Source of the DNA: an uncultured Holophagaceae bacterium
GTDB taxonomy: Bacteria > Acidobacteriota > Holophagae > Holophagales > Holophagaceae
Direction: 5' to 3'
Length of the DNA: 64,000 nucleotides
Assembly: GCA_903857495.1 (NCBI GenBank)
Contig: CAIOFF010000056.1
Span: 1-64,000, forward strand
Under the pieces are notes generated by a model. It was not told the DNA's origin. It ran no database searches and saw nothing but the letters and a program-made list of their open reading frames with translations. The translations under genes and the position numbers were made by a program. This document shows, in pieces, positions 52,267-61,385 of this stretch; within the stretch, counting starts at the first letter, position 1; the number at the start of each line of letters is the position of its first letter.

Positions 52267-54897
52267 ATGATTGCCTCCCTGTTTCTCGCCCTGGGCCGAC
52301 CTCTGCTGCGACTGCGGTACCGGATGCGCGCCGAGGGACTCGAGGAACTGTCGCCCCGCCTGGGGCCGGGCACGCTGTTTGTGGCGAACCATCCGACCCT
52401 GGTGGACCCCTTCCTGCTGCTCACCACCCTCGCGCCGCGCTTCGCGCCGATCCTGGTGGCGGGCCGCGACCATGCCGCCTCGCTGCCCCTGCGCTGGCTC
52501 GCCCGGCTGCTGGGCGCTCGGGCGCTGCCGGATCCTTCGGACCTGGGCGACCGGTGCCGGCCTGCGCTGGACGCCGAGCTGGCCGCGCTGGCCACCCAGC
52601 TGGCCGCGGGCCGCAACCTGCTGCTCTTCCCTGGTGGGCGGCTGGCCCGCCAGCGCACCGAAGACTACTCCGACAACAGCGTGGTCGAGGCGATCCTCCG
52701 CCAGTCCCCCGGCGCCCGGGTCGTGACGGTGCGGCTGCAGGGCCTGTGGGGCAGTCGCTTCAGTGCCGCGGCAGGGACGCGGCCCCGGCTGGGGCTCCAG
52801 CTGCTGAAGACCGTGTTCTACCTGGGCGTGAATGGCCTGTTCTTCATGCCGCGCCGGGACGTCCGCCTGGTGCTGGAGGAGGCCTGTGAACTGCCTCTGG
52901 ACCAGGGCCGGACCGCCCTCAACCGGGCCCTGGAAGGGGCGCTCAACCGGGAGGCCACGGCCCGCACCTATGTTCCCTACCGGTTCTGGCGGAACCATGC
53001 CCCGCGCACGCTGCCGGAGCCACCCCGACCCCGGGTCGAGGGGAACACCCGCACGGTGCCCACCCAGGTGCGGGACACAGTTCGCCACCACCTGCAGGCG
53101 GTCACGGGCCACTCGGACATCCAGGATGCCCAGGCCCTGGTGAACGACCTCGGCCTGGATGCCCTGGGTCACCGCGAACTCGAGCTCTGGATCCAGCGGG
53201 CCTACGGCTATGCCTGCGGCGACCCAGCCTCCCTCCAGACCGTGGGGGATGTGCTGCTGGCCGCCACGGGCGCCGCGGTCTCCCTGCGCCAGGGTGAGCT
53301 GAAGGCCGTGCCCCAGGCCTGGTTCCACACCCGCACCGACCTGCCCATCGAGATGCCCGAGGGCGACACCATTCCCGAGGTCTTCCTCAAGCAGGCCCGG
53401 CGGGATCCGCGCCGCGTGGTGATGGCGGACCAGGCGGGCGGCGTGAAGACCTACCAGGACGTGCTCACCGCGATCCTGGTGCTGAAGCCCCTCTTCGAGC
53501 GCCTGGAGGGCACCCATGTGGGCCTGATGCTGCCGGCCTCGGGTGGGGCCAGCATCATCTACCTGGCGCTGCTCTTCGCGGGCAAGACGCCGGTGCTGGT
53601 GAACTGGACCGCCGGCGCCCGGAGCATGGGCTTCGGGCTCGATCTGGTGGGTGTGCAGCACGTCGTCACGGTCTCTACGCTCGTCAACCGGCTGGATGCG
53701 CAGGGCGTGGACCTGTCGGCCGTGAAGGACCGACTGCTGCTGCTGGACGAGGCCGGCAAGAAGATCACCCTGCCGACCAAGCTGATGGCGGCCTTCCGGG
53801 CCCGCTTCAACTGGGCCTCCCTGGTGGCGGAGAAGGCCCCTGCCACTGCGGCAGTGCTGTTCACCAGCGGCAGCGAGAGCAACCCCAAGGCCGTGCCGCT
53901 GAGCCATGGCAACATCCTGGCGAACATCCGGGACGCGGCTGAGGCCCTTCACTTCCGGGAGGACGAGCGGGTCATGGGTTGCCTGCCGCCCTTCCACGCC
54001 TTCGGCCTCACCACCACCACGATCCTGCCGCTGCTGCTGGGGCTGCGGGTGGTCTACCACCCCAATCCCACCGAAGGCCGCATGCTGGCCCGGATCATCG
54101 AGGCCTACCACGCCACCATGCTGGTGGGCACGCCCACCTTCCTCGGGGGCATCCTCCGCATGGCGGAAGACCGCCACCTGGAGTCCCTCCGCGTCGTCGT
54201 GTCGGGCGCCGAGAAGTGTCCCGACTCGATCTATGCGACCCTCGCCCGGCGGTGGTCCGGCTGCACGGTCCTCGAAGGCTACGGCATCACCGAGTGTTCG
54301 CCGGTGGTCTCCGTCAACCGCGAGGAGGATCCCCGCACCGGCAGCATCGGGAAGCCGCTGCTGTCCGTCACGTGGTGCATCGTGGACCTGGACACCGGAC
54401 GTCGGGTGGAACCCGGGCAGCCCGGCATGCTGCTGGTCAAGGGTCCCAGCATCTTCGGGGGCTACCTCAACCCCGATGTGGACTCCCCCTTTGAGACCTT
54501 TGAGGGCAGCTCCTGGTATCGCACCGGCGACCTGGTGCGACAGGACCGCGGCGTCCTCGTGTTCGCAGGTCGGCTCAAGCGCTTCGTGAAGCTGGGGGGC
54601 GAGATGGTCTCCCTCCCCGCCATCGAAGAGGCCCTGTCCCGCCGCTTCCAGGGCGATGACGAGACCGAGCCGGTCCTGGCCGTGGAGGCCTCGCCCGAGG
54701 AGCTAAACCCGGACCTGATCCTGTTCTCCGTGGCCGGCATCGGCCGCGACGATGCCAACGCTGTCATCCGCGCGGCGGGGCTGTCGTCCCTGCACAACAT
54801 CCGCGTGGTTCGCCACATCGACCAGATCCCCACCCTGGGCACCGGCAAGACCAACTACCGGGCGCTGAAGGAGCTGCTGGGCGAGACACCGGCCTAG
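52267..54897 (+). CDS. PlsC acyltransferase - ACP-like - AMP-forming acyl ligase fusion (Aas-like)
   Basis: NHPTLVDPFLLL (H-X4-D); ACP-like LVNDLGLDALGHRELELWIQ; AMP ligase VLFTSGSESNPKAVPLSHGNI, EGYGITECSPVVSVN, YRTGDLVRQD. Confidence 0.9.
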   Translation: MIASLFLALGRPLLRLRYRMRAEGLEELSPRLGPGTLFVANHPTLVDPFLLLTTLAPRFAPILVAGRDHAASLPLRWLARLLGARALPDPSDLGDRCRPALDAELAALATQLAAGRNLLLFPGGRLARQRTEDYSDNSVVEAILRQSPGARVVTVRLQGLWGSRFSAAAGTRPRLGLQLLKTVFYLGVNGLFFMPRRDVRLVLEEACELPLDQGRTALNRALEGALNREATARTYVPYRFWRNHAPRTLPEPPRPRVEGNTRTVPTQVRDTVRHHLQAVTGHSDIQDAQALVNDLGLDALGHRELELWIQRAYGYACGDPASLQTVGDVLLAATGAAVSLRQGELKAVPQAWFHTRTDLPIEMPEGDTIPEVFLKQARRDPRRVVMADQAGGVKTYQDVLTAILVLKPLFERLEGTHVGLMLPASGGASIIYLALLFAGKTPVLVNWTAGARSMGFGLDLVGVQHVVTVSTLVNRLDAQGVDLSAVKDRLLLLDEAGKKITLPTKLMAAFRARFNWASLVAEKAPATAAVLFTSGSESNPKAVPLSHGNILANIRDAAEALHFREDERVMGCLPPFHAFGLTTTTILPLLLGLRVVYHPNPTEGRMLARIIEAYHATMLVGTPTFLGGILRMAEDRHLESLRVVVSGAEKCPDSIYATLARRWSGCTVLEGYGITECSPVVSVNREEDPRTGSIGKPLLSVTWCIVDLDTGRRVEPGQPGMLLVKGPSIFGGYLNPDVDSPFETFEGSSWYRTGDLVRQDRGVLVFAGRLKRFVKLGGEMVSLPAIEEALSRRFQGDDETEPVLAVEASPEELNPDLILFSVAGIGRDDANAVIRAAGLSSLHNIRVVRHIDQIPTLGTGKTNYRALKELLGETPA

Positions 54898-54919
54898 GCA
54901 TCCACTCTGACAACAGACC

Positions 54920-56062
54920 CTAAGGCAGGGTCTCGAGCAGCAGGGCGAGGCCCAGACCGCCGCCGATGCCGAGGGTGGCCACGCCCAGGCCGCCGCCGCG
55001 CCGCCGCAGCTGATGGATCAGGGTGCAGATGATGCGGGCCCCCGTGGCACCGATGGGGTGCCCCAGCGCCACGCCGCCCCCGGCCACGTTCAGGCGGTCC
55101 GGCGGGAGGCCCAGCTGCCGCTGGCAGACCAGCAGCTGTGTGGAGAAGGCCTCGTTCAGCTCCCAGAGGTCGATGTCGGCCACGGTCATCCCGTGGGCGG
55201 CCAGCAGGCGCTGCACGGCCGGCACGGGGGCCTCGCCCATGTCCAGGGGGTCCACTCCGGCCTCGCTCCAGCCCAGGATCCGCGCCAGGGGCCTGGCGTC
55301 ACCTGCGTGCTCGCGCCGGCCCAGCAGCAGGGCTGCGGCGCCATCCGAGAGGGCCGAGGCATTGCCGGCGGTGACCTGCCCCTCAGGATCGAAGACCGGG
55401 GCCAGGCGGGCCAGACGCTCCGGAGTCACCGCGGGGCGGACGCACTCGTCATGGTCCAGGGCCGGATGCACGACCAGCTCGGTCTGGAAGTCGGCCTGGG
55501 CCGCGCGCCGGTGGCTCTCTGCGGCCCAGGCATCGGCCTCCAAACGGGTGAGCCCGCGCTTCCGGGCCAGCTGCTCGATGGTCTCGCCCATGAGCAGACC
55601 GGTCACCGGGCAGCGCAGACCATCCTGGTGCATGACGTCCGGCAGCTGGCGGTGCCCCATGCGGAAGCCCCAGCGCAGCCCCGGCACAAGGTGGGGGGTG
55701 TCCGACATGGCCTCGCTGCCGCCGGCCAGCACCGGACCTGAGCCGGGCTCCGCCAGCTGCTGGGCGGCGAGGAGGATGGTCTGGAGGCTGGAGCCGCAGG
55801 CCATGTTGACGGTGAAGGCGGCGGTATCCAGGGGCAGCCCGGCCTTGAGTGCCAGGGTGCGGGCGGGGTTCATCCCCTGGGTGTGGCTGCGGGCCATGCC
55901 CCAGAGCAGGCGATCGGGGCGGGGCAGGGCAGGGTCTGTGGTGAGGGCGTCCACCACGGTCTGGCCGAGCGGGACGGCGCCCTGGCCCCTCAGGCTTCCG
56001 CCATAGCTGCCCTGGGGCAGGCGGCGGGCGGCCAGGATGAGCACCTCTGTCTCAGGTTTCAT
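54920..56062 (-). CDS. Acetyl-CoA acetyltransferase (thiolase)
   Basis: VNMACGSSLQTILLAAQ, GNASALSDGAAALLLG, NVAGGGVALGHPIGATGARI. Confidence 0.93.
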   Translation of the reverse strand: MKPETEVLILAARRLPQGSYGGSLRGQGAVPLGQTVVDALTTDPALPRPDRLLWGMARSHTQGMNPARTLALKAGLPLDTAAFTVNMACGSSLQTILLAAQQLAEPGSGPVLAGGSEAMSDTPHLVPGLRWGFRMGHRQLPDVMHQDGLRCPVTGLLMGETIEQLARKRGLTRLEADAWAAESHRRAAQADFQTELVVHPALDHDECVRPAVTPERLARLAPVFDPEGQVTAGNASALSDGAAALLLGRREHAGDARPLARILGWSEAGVDPLDMGEAPVPAVQRLLAAHGMTVADIDLWELNEAFSTQLLVCQRQLGLPPDRLNVAGGGVALGHPIGATGARIICTLIHQLRRRGGGLGVATLGIGGGLGLALLLETLP

Positions 56063-56742
56063 CGGGCGGGATCCCAGTCGTCGGGGGTGGGTTCCCGGGG
56101 GCCGAGGCGGGCATCCGGGGGAAACCAGGCGTTCCAGAGGGCCAGGTGCCGGGCGATGTATTCACGCCCCCAGAACCGCACTCGGCTTGTCCAGGGCCGA
56201 TCATCGGTCCGGGCGGGGACACCCCAGGCCTGGAGCCCGATCTGGTCCGCCAGGTAGAGCGCCCGGGGCAGGTGGAAGTCCGAGGTCACAATGACCGCCT
56301 GACGCTGGCCGAACACGACCTGGGCGCGCCGGAGGCTGTCCCAGGTGCGCAGTCCGGCGTAGTCGCTGACGATGTGCGTGGGCGGCACGCCCTGCCGGAT
56401 CAGCCAGCGGCGCATGGCCTGGGGCTCGTTGTAGGTGGGGTGGCGGTTGTCCCCGGACACCAGGAACCAGCGCACCTTGCCGGTCCGGTAGAGCTCATGG
56501 GCGGTGCGCAGCCGTCCTTCCAGGATTGACGTGGGCTCTCCGTCCCCATAGACACCGGCTCCGAGCACCAGCACCGGCCCGCCCACCACGGGCAGCTGGT
56601 CGGCGGGATAGATCTGCAAATGGTGCATCGCGGGGAACCTAACCAGCGTCCAGAGCAGATCTCCGAGGAGGACCATCGCTGGAACCAGAATCAGGGGCCA
56701 CCGGTGCTGCCAGCAGCGATGAAGGAAGGCGGAGATCGGCAT
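56059..56742 (-). CDS. YdcF/SanA-family membrane protein
   Basis: VVGGPVLVLGAGVY...RLRTAHELYRTGKVRWFLVSGDNRHPTYNEPQAMRRWLIRQGVP...VTSDFHLPRALYLA. Confidence 0.85.
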   Translation of the reverse strand: MPISAFLHRCWQHRWPLILVPAMVLLGDLLWTLVRFPAMHHLQIYPADQLPVVGGPVLVLGAGVYGDGEPTSILEGRLRTAHELYRTGKVRWFLVSGDNRHPTYNEPQAMRRWLIRQGVPPTHIVSDYAGLRTWDSLRRAQVVFGQRQAVIVTSDFHLPRALYLADQIGLQAWGVPARTDDRPWTSRVRFWGREYIARHLALWNAWFPPDARLGPREPTPDDWDPAR

Positions 56743-56818
56743 CGTGAGTTAGCATAGACCTTTCGTCCGCCAAGACCCACGGACCTCCGTTCCCTTTCGA
56801 GACTTCCATCGAGACCCG

Positions 56819-59800
56819 TTGATGACCATGCGCCTCCGTCCCGCCGTCGCCCTCTCCCGGACTCACCTTGCCGGAACCCTCCGGGTCTTGGCGCCGCTCG
56901 CGCTGATCCTGGCTGCCGGCAGCATGGGGTGCTTCCGGGCCACGGGGATCTCCCGGCCTGACGTCGTGGTCGAGGAGATCGCTGCAGCTGGTGGTGACCG
57001 GGTCTCGGGCCTGAAGGCCACGGCCGGTCCTGGCGACTACTACCTGGGCAACGACAGCGTCCACCTCGCTGTGGATGGCGCAGTCTACGGGGACCGCGAA
57101 GGTCAGCTGGGCGCGGCTTCGGGCGGCGCGATCCTGGACGTGGGCTCCATCTCCCTGGATCAGAGCTTCCATCGCGTCTCCATGCCCACCGATCTGGTGG
57201 AGCGGCTGGGCCTGGTGGCCAACCAGGATCCGGACCTGCCGGTGGTCATCGATCGCTTCACGCCCTCCTCGAATGGCGGCTCGGTCTACCTTGAGATGCA
57301 GGGCGGCTTGCTCGACACCAAGGGCAAGCTGGGCGCGGCCAAGGACGCGCAGGGCCGGGTCAACGGCGTGTCGGTGGTCCATCGGATCACGCTGAACAAG
57401 GCCGACGCCTTCTTCCTCCTGGAGACCACGCTGACCAATGGCAGCGGGGCCACCCTGCCGCTGCGGAACGTCGGGGACTTCCTCTCCCAGCGGGGCGGCG
57501 GCCTCCGCTTCGTGGTGCCTGCGGTCTCCACCTTCGCGGGCACTCCGCTCAACACCTGGGGGGTCGAGATCCCCGGCTCGGACTTCGCCGCCCCGCTGAC
57601 CAGCAGTGTGGTCGCTCCCATGGTTGGGCTCATGGGCGCCGAATCCGCCGCCAACACCAGCGACTATCACGCCTCCCTGGGCATTCTGCCGCTGGACGTG
57701 GATGGTGTCCTGGTGGCCTCGGATCCCCAGCAGGCCCTCACGGAGAATCGCCCAAAGTTCCCGGGGCGGCTCGTGGTGGGGAGTCCCGCCGTGACGAACC
57801 TCGCGGCGGGCCAGTCCGTCCGCTACCGCCGTCGGCTCTATGTCACCGGAGGGGCCAGCTACATCGGCTCCCTGCCGGCCCAGACCACCACGATCTTCAC
57901 GCTGATGACCCAGGCCCGGGCTGGCTTCCGGACCGAGGATGTGGGCTACCTGGCCTACACCAGCTCCGGGACCGCGGTCCGAGGTGGTCCGCTCCAGGCG
58001 GAGTTCAAGTTCGAGCGCTACACCTATGCCGGGAGCCAGGCCTTCAACCTGGCCGATCCGGCCAATCCAGCCAACCAGCCCGCCAACTGGCGCCTGGAGC
58101 GGGTGGAGTGGCGGGAACCCGCCGACATCGCGGCCGGCATCTCCAGCATCGGGATGTTCCTCCCAGCCATCCCCGATGGCACCAGTGGTCAGTCCCAGCG
58201 CTACCGGATCACGGCCCGGAACAGCCTCCAGCAGAGCTCGCCGCTCTACCTGGGGACCAACTCCCTGGACACCACCCGTCCTGCCCTCGCGACTCCTGTG
58301 ACGCCCTCCAAGGCCCAGAACTGGCAAGTCCTGGAGGTCCTCAGCCCCGAGCGGGACCAGGTCGTTGACGCTTCCGGAAACATCCTCCGGCAGCTCCAGA
58401 CTTCGCACACGTTTTCGGCCCGCCAGTCCGGGACCTTGGAGTTCGGGGGCATCAACCCGCTCCGCATCACCCTGCAGGGCATCGGTGTCGCCGATCCCAA
58501 CATGCAGCGCATCCGGCGGCTCTCCACCGCCTACAACGAGGTCCTCAAAGGCAAGCTGAGTGCCGGGGCGAACTATGGTGCCTACCAGTACACGGCTGGG
58601 AATCAGGTCTTCGGTACGACCTTCGGAGCCACGGCAGCCTCTACCGCCGCATTCTTCCCCGCCGGGGACTACATCGCCTATGCCAGCCGGGGTCCCCTGT
58701 CCCACCTGGACTCCCTGCCGCTCAAAGCCTTCGAGGGCCAGGCCGACACCGCCCACGCTTTCGTGGTGACTCCCCCCGCCCTGCCCACGGGCTGGACCAG
58801 CTTCGACGTGCCGGGCCCCACCCAGGTCACCACCGGCGGGTTCAACCCCGGTGAGCTGCTCACCTCCGCGGTGGCCGAGGGTGTCCAGGTCGTCACCCGC
58901 ACGGAAGAGGACGCCCTCAGCGATCCCTCGGCACTCCAGGCGGAGTTCCGGTCCGAGATCGACAATATCCTCCTGGTCAGCGACGCCCAGCGGGCTCCCC
59001 TCGGCAGTGATCCCTTCGTGGTCGGCGCCCGCAGCGCCTCCCTCAGCGATGGTTTTGCCACAGCCCTCTTCACGCCTGCCCCCAGCACGGACCGGAATGG
59101 CGGCGCCCGTCCTTCCAGGGGCTGGAACCTGGCTGACTTCATCACCCAGGCCGAAGGCGGCTATACCGTCATCCATCGCCCCCGCGGCCCCGGCGGCCTG
59201 TTCACAGTCCGCGGCTTCAGCCGCACCGTGGCTCTTGGTACCGGCGTCAATGCCTGGTGGACCGCGACCGGCCCGGCCTCGCTCGGCAAGCGCATCGGGG
59301 ACTTCGATGCCCTGGAGCTCCTGCGCGGCGAGGGCTTTGATTCCGCCAACCCCACGTCCTGGATGGCCGAATTCACCGCCGTTCGTGACGACTGGTACGC
59401 CCTGCTGAACCAGCAGACCCCGACGGCCTTCACCAAGGGCCTGGGCCTCTCCTCGGCCCGCTACAGCCTGGACACGCCCGTGGGGCTCGCCCGGACCTAC
59501 CTGAAGACCGGCACGGCGACGCTCAGCCAGGGCGCCCTCACCCCGGTGCTCTCGGCCCTCCGCAGCGGCGCCGCAGTGGCCTCCACCGGTCCCATGCTGG
59601 ATGTATCCGTGAGCGGGGTTGGACCGGGCAGCCTGGTGTCGGGTCCCGTGGCCAGCGTGTCCGTGAGCATCTCCCTCTATGCGCCCGACTGGGTGCCCGT
59701 GGACGAGGTGCGCGTGGTGGTGAACGGTTCGAGCACGCCCATCCCGGTGCCCCTGAGCAGCTTCACGGCTTCCGCGACGGACTTCCGGCTCCGCACCGCC

Positions 59801-59995
59801 ACGGTCACCGTGCCCATGCCCGTGGGCAAGGACGCCTGGCTCGTGGTGGAGGCCGGTGTCGCCCGAAGCACCACGGGCGCCTACCGGGCCGGAACCCCCT
59901 GGAACAAGATCATGAAGGGCCTGTATCCCATCGCCGTGACCAACCCGATCTTCGTGGATGTCACCGGCGGCGGCTACACTCCTCCAGGACTCTGA
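56819..59995 (+). CDS. Large secreted protein with C-terminal CehA/McbA (PHP-like) similarity, likely lacking metal ligands
   Basis: N-term signal/lipoprotein-like (LILAAGSMGC); C-terminal DALELLRGEGF...DDWYALLN...LARTYLKTG...ALRSGAAVASTGPMLDVSVSG...WVPVDEVRVVVNG layout. Confidence 0.7.
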   Translation: MMTMRLRPAVALSRTHLAGTLRVLAPLALILAAGSMGCFRATGISRPDVVVEEIAAAGGDRVSGLKATAGPGDYYLGNDSVHLAVDGAVYGDREGQLGAASGGAILDVGSISLDQSFHRVSMPTDLVERLGLVANQDPDLPVVIDRFTPSSNGGSVYLEMQGGLLDTKGKLGAAKDAQGRVNGVSVVHRITLNKADAFFLLETTLTNGSGATLPLRNVGDFLSQRGGGLRFVVPAVSTFAGTPLNTWGVEIPGSDFAAPLTSSVVAPMVGLMGAESAANTSDYHASLGILPLDVDGVLVASDPQQALTENRPKFPGRLVVGSPAVTNLAAGQSVRYRRRLYVTGGASYIGSLPAQTTTIFTLMTQARAGFRTEDVGYLAYTSSGTAVRGGPLQAEFKFERYTYAGSQAFNLADPANPANQPANWRLERVEWREPADIAAGISSIGMFLPAIPDGTSGQSQRYRITARNSLQQSSPLYLGTNSLDTTRPALATPVTPSKAQNWQVLEVLSPERDQVVDASGNILRQLQTSHTFSARQSGTLEFGGINPLRITLQGIGVADPNMQRIRRLSTAYNEVLKGKLSAGANYGAYQYTAGNQVFGTTFGATAASTAAFFPAGDYIAYASRGPLSHLDSLPLKAFEGQADTAHAFVVTPPALPTGWTSFDVPGPTQVTTGGFNPGELLTSAVAEGVQVVTRTEEDALSDPSALQAEFRSEIDNILLVSDAQRAPLGSDPFVVGARSASLSDGFATALFTPAPSTDRNGGARPSRGWNLADFITQAEGGYTVIHRPRGPGGLFTVRGFSRTVALGTGVNAWWTATGPASLGKRIGDFDALELLRGEGFDSANPTSWMAEFTAVRDDWYALLNQQTPTAFTKGLGLSSARYSLDTPVGLARTYLKTGTATLSQGALTPVLSALRSGAAVASTGPMLDVSVSGVGPGSLVSGPVASVSVSISLYAPDWVPVDEVRVVVNGSSTPIPVPLSSFTASATDFRLRTATVTVPMPVGKDAWLVVEAGVARSTTGAYRAGTPWNKIMKGLYPIAVTNPIFVDVTGGGYTPPGL

Positions 59996-60011
59996 CGGGC
60001 AGGAGTGGAAC

Positions 60012-61373
60012 ATGGCGGACTGGCTTCCGGAACGACTCCCGGAAGATATCGATGCTGAGCGGTCATTCCTGGCGACCTGTTGCGCCCCCGGCGCAGGCTT
60101 CATCGCCAGTGAGGCTGTGTTCAACCTCACCGAAGAGGACTTCGTCCATCCCGCCCATCGGGCCGTCTTCCGGGCGCTGAAGACCCTGATCGAGGCCCAG
60201 GTCGAGGTGAACTCCCTCACCCTGAAGGACGCCCTCGACCAGGACGACAGCCTGAACAAAGTGGGCGGCTTCACGGGTCTCACCGACATCCTCATGGCCG
60301 AGGACGTGGAGCGGCCGCAGGTGCTGGCCGATGTGATCCGCCGCAAGGCCAAGCTGCGCCGTCTCGTCCACCTCGGGGCCCAGCTGGTCCGGCAGGCGGC
60401 CGAGGAGGAGGAGGCGCCGGAAGTGCTCGTGGACCTCACGGCCCAGAGCCTGTTCCAGCTCGCGCAGGGTGACGCCAAGACCAAGGGACTGCTGTCCATC
60501 CAGTCCGTGGCCGACGATGCCATGGTCCGCCTGGCCGACCGCATGGAAGGCCGACTCTCCACGGGTATCCGGGTGGGCTTCAGCCGCTTCGACGACCTGA
60601 CCCAGGGCTTCCAGCCGGGCAACCTCATCGTCCTCGCGGCGCGGCCCGGCATCGGCAAGACCGCCCTGGCCCTGAACTGGGTCCTCAACGCGGCCCGGGT
60701 GGGCGGTCACTGTGGGGCTTTCTTTAGCCTTGAGATGAGCCACGAGGAGGTCTTCATGCGCCTGCTCGCGGCTCAGAGCCAGACCAACATGAAGGACCTC
60801 CAGTCCGGCCGGGCCTCGGGCCAGATGGAGAAGGTCCTGGAGAGCCGTGACGCGCTGGTCCAGATGCCGCTCTACATCTGTGACCAGGCCTCCATCACCG
60901 TGCCGCTCATCCAGAACATGATCGTGAAGCAGGGCAGCCAGAACAACCGCCGCGTGGAGTTCGTGATCGTGGACTACCTGCAGCTCATCAGCAGCCCCGA
61001 GGGCAGCCGCGGGGCCAAGCAGAACGAGGCCGTCCGCATCGGTGAGATCAGCCGCGGCCTGAAGATCATGGCCAAGGACTTCGGCATTCCCGTGGTGGTG
61101 CTCTCCCAGCTCAATCGCGAGGTGGAGCATCGCACCGGCGGCCGGCCCCAGCTGAGCGACCTGCGGGACTCGGGCGCCATCGAGCAGGACGCGGACATGG
61201 TGGCCTTCATCCACCGGAAGATGATGCCGTCCGCCAACGAAGAGCCCGACAACACAGCCGAGCTGATCGTGGCCAAGCACCGCAACGGGCCCACGGGCCT
61301 CATCCAGCTGCATTTCACGGGGGAGCACGCGCTGTATCGCGAGCTGATCCGGGAGACCAGCAGCTTCGGGTGA
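60012..61373 (+). CDS. dnaB: Replicative DNA helicase
   Basis: LPEDIDAERSFLATCC, RPGIGKTALALNWVLNAA, FFSLEMSHEEVFMRLLA, VIVDYLQLISSPEGSRG, LRDSGAIEQDADMVAFIHR. Confidence 0.96.
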   Translation: MADWLPERLPEDIDAERSFLATCCAPGAGFIASEAVFNLTEEDFVHPAHRAVFRALKTLIEAQVEVNSLTLKDALDQDDSLNKVGGFTGLTDILMAEDVERPQVLADVIRRKAKLRRLVHLGAQLVRQAAEEEEAPEVLVDLTAQSLFQLAQGDAKTKGLLSIQSVADDAMVRLADRMEGRLSTGIRVGFSRFDDLTQGFQPGNLIVLAARPGIGKTALALNWVLNAARVGGHCGAFFSLEMSHEEVFMRLLAAQSQTNMKDLQSGRASGQMEKVLESRDALVQMPLYICDQASITVPLIQNMIVKQGSQNNRRVEFVIVDYLQLISSPEGSRGAKQNEAVRIGEISRGLKIMAKDFGIPVVVLSQLNREVEHRTGGRPQLSDLRDSGAIEQDADMVAFIHRKMMPSANEEPDNTAELIVAKHRNGPTGLIQLHFTGEHALYRELIRETSSFG

Positions 61374-61385
61374 AGCGGTCGGAAC

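Noticed and set aside
56639-60688. 1349-aa - strand ORF antisense to the CehA-like gene
   Set aside because: Antisense artefact; the + strand product has export signal and coherent domain motifs
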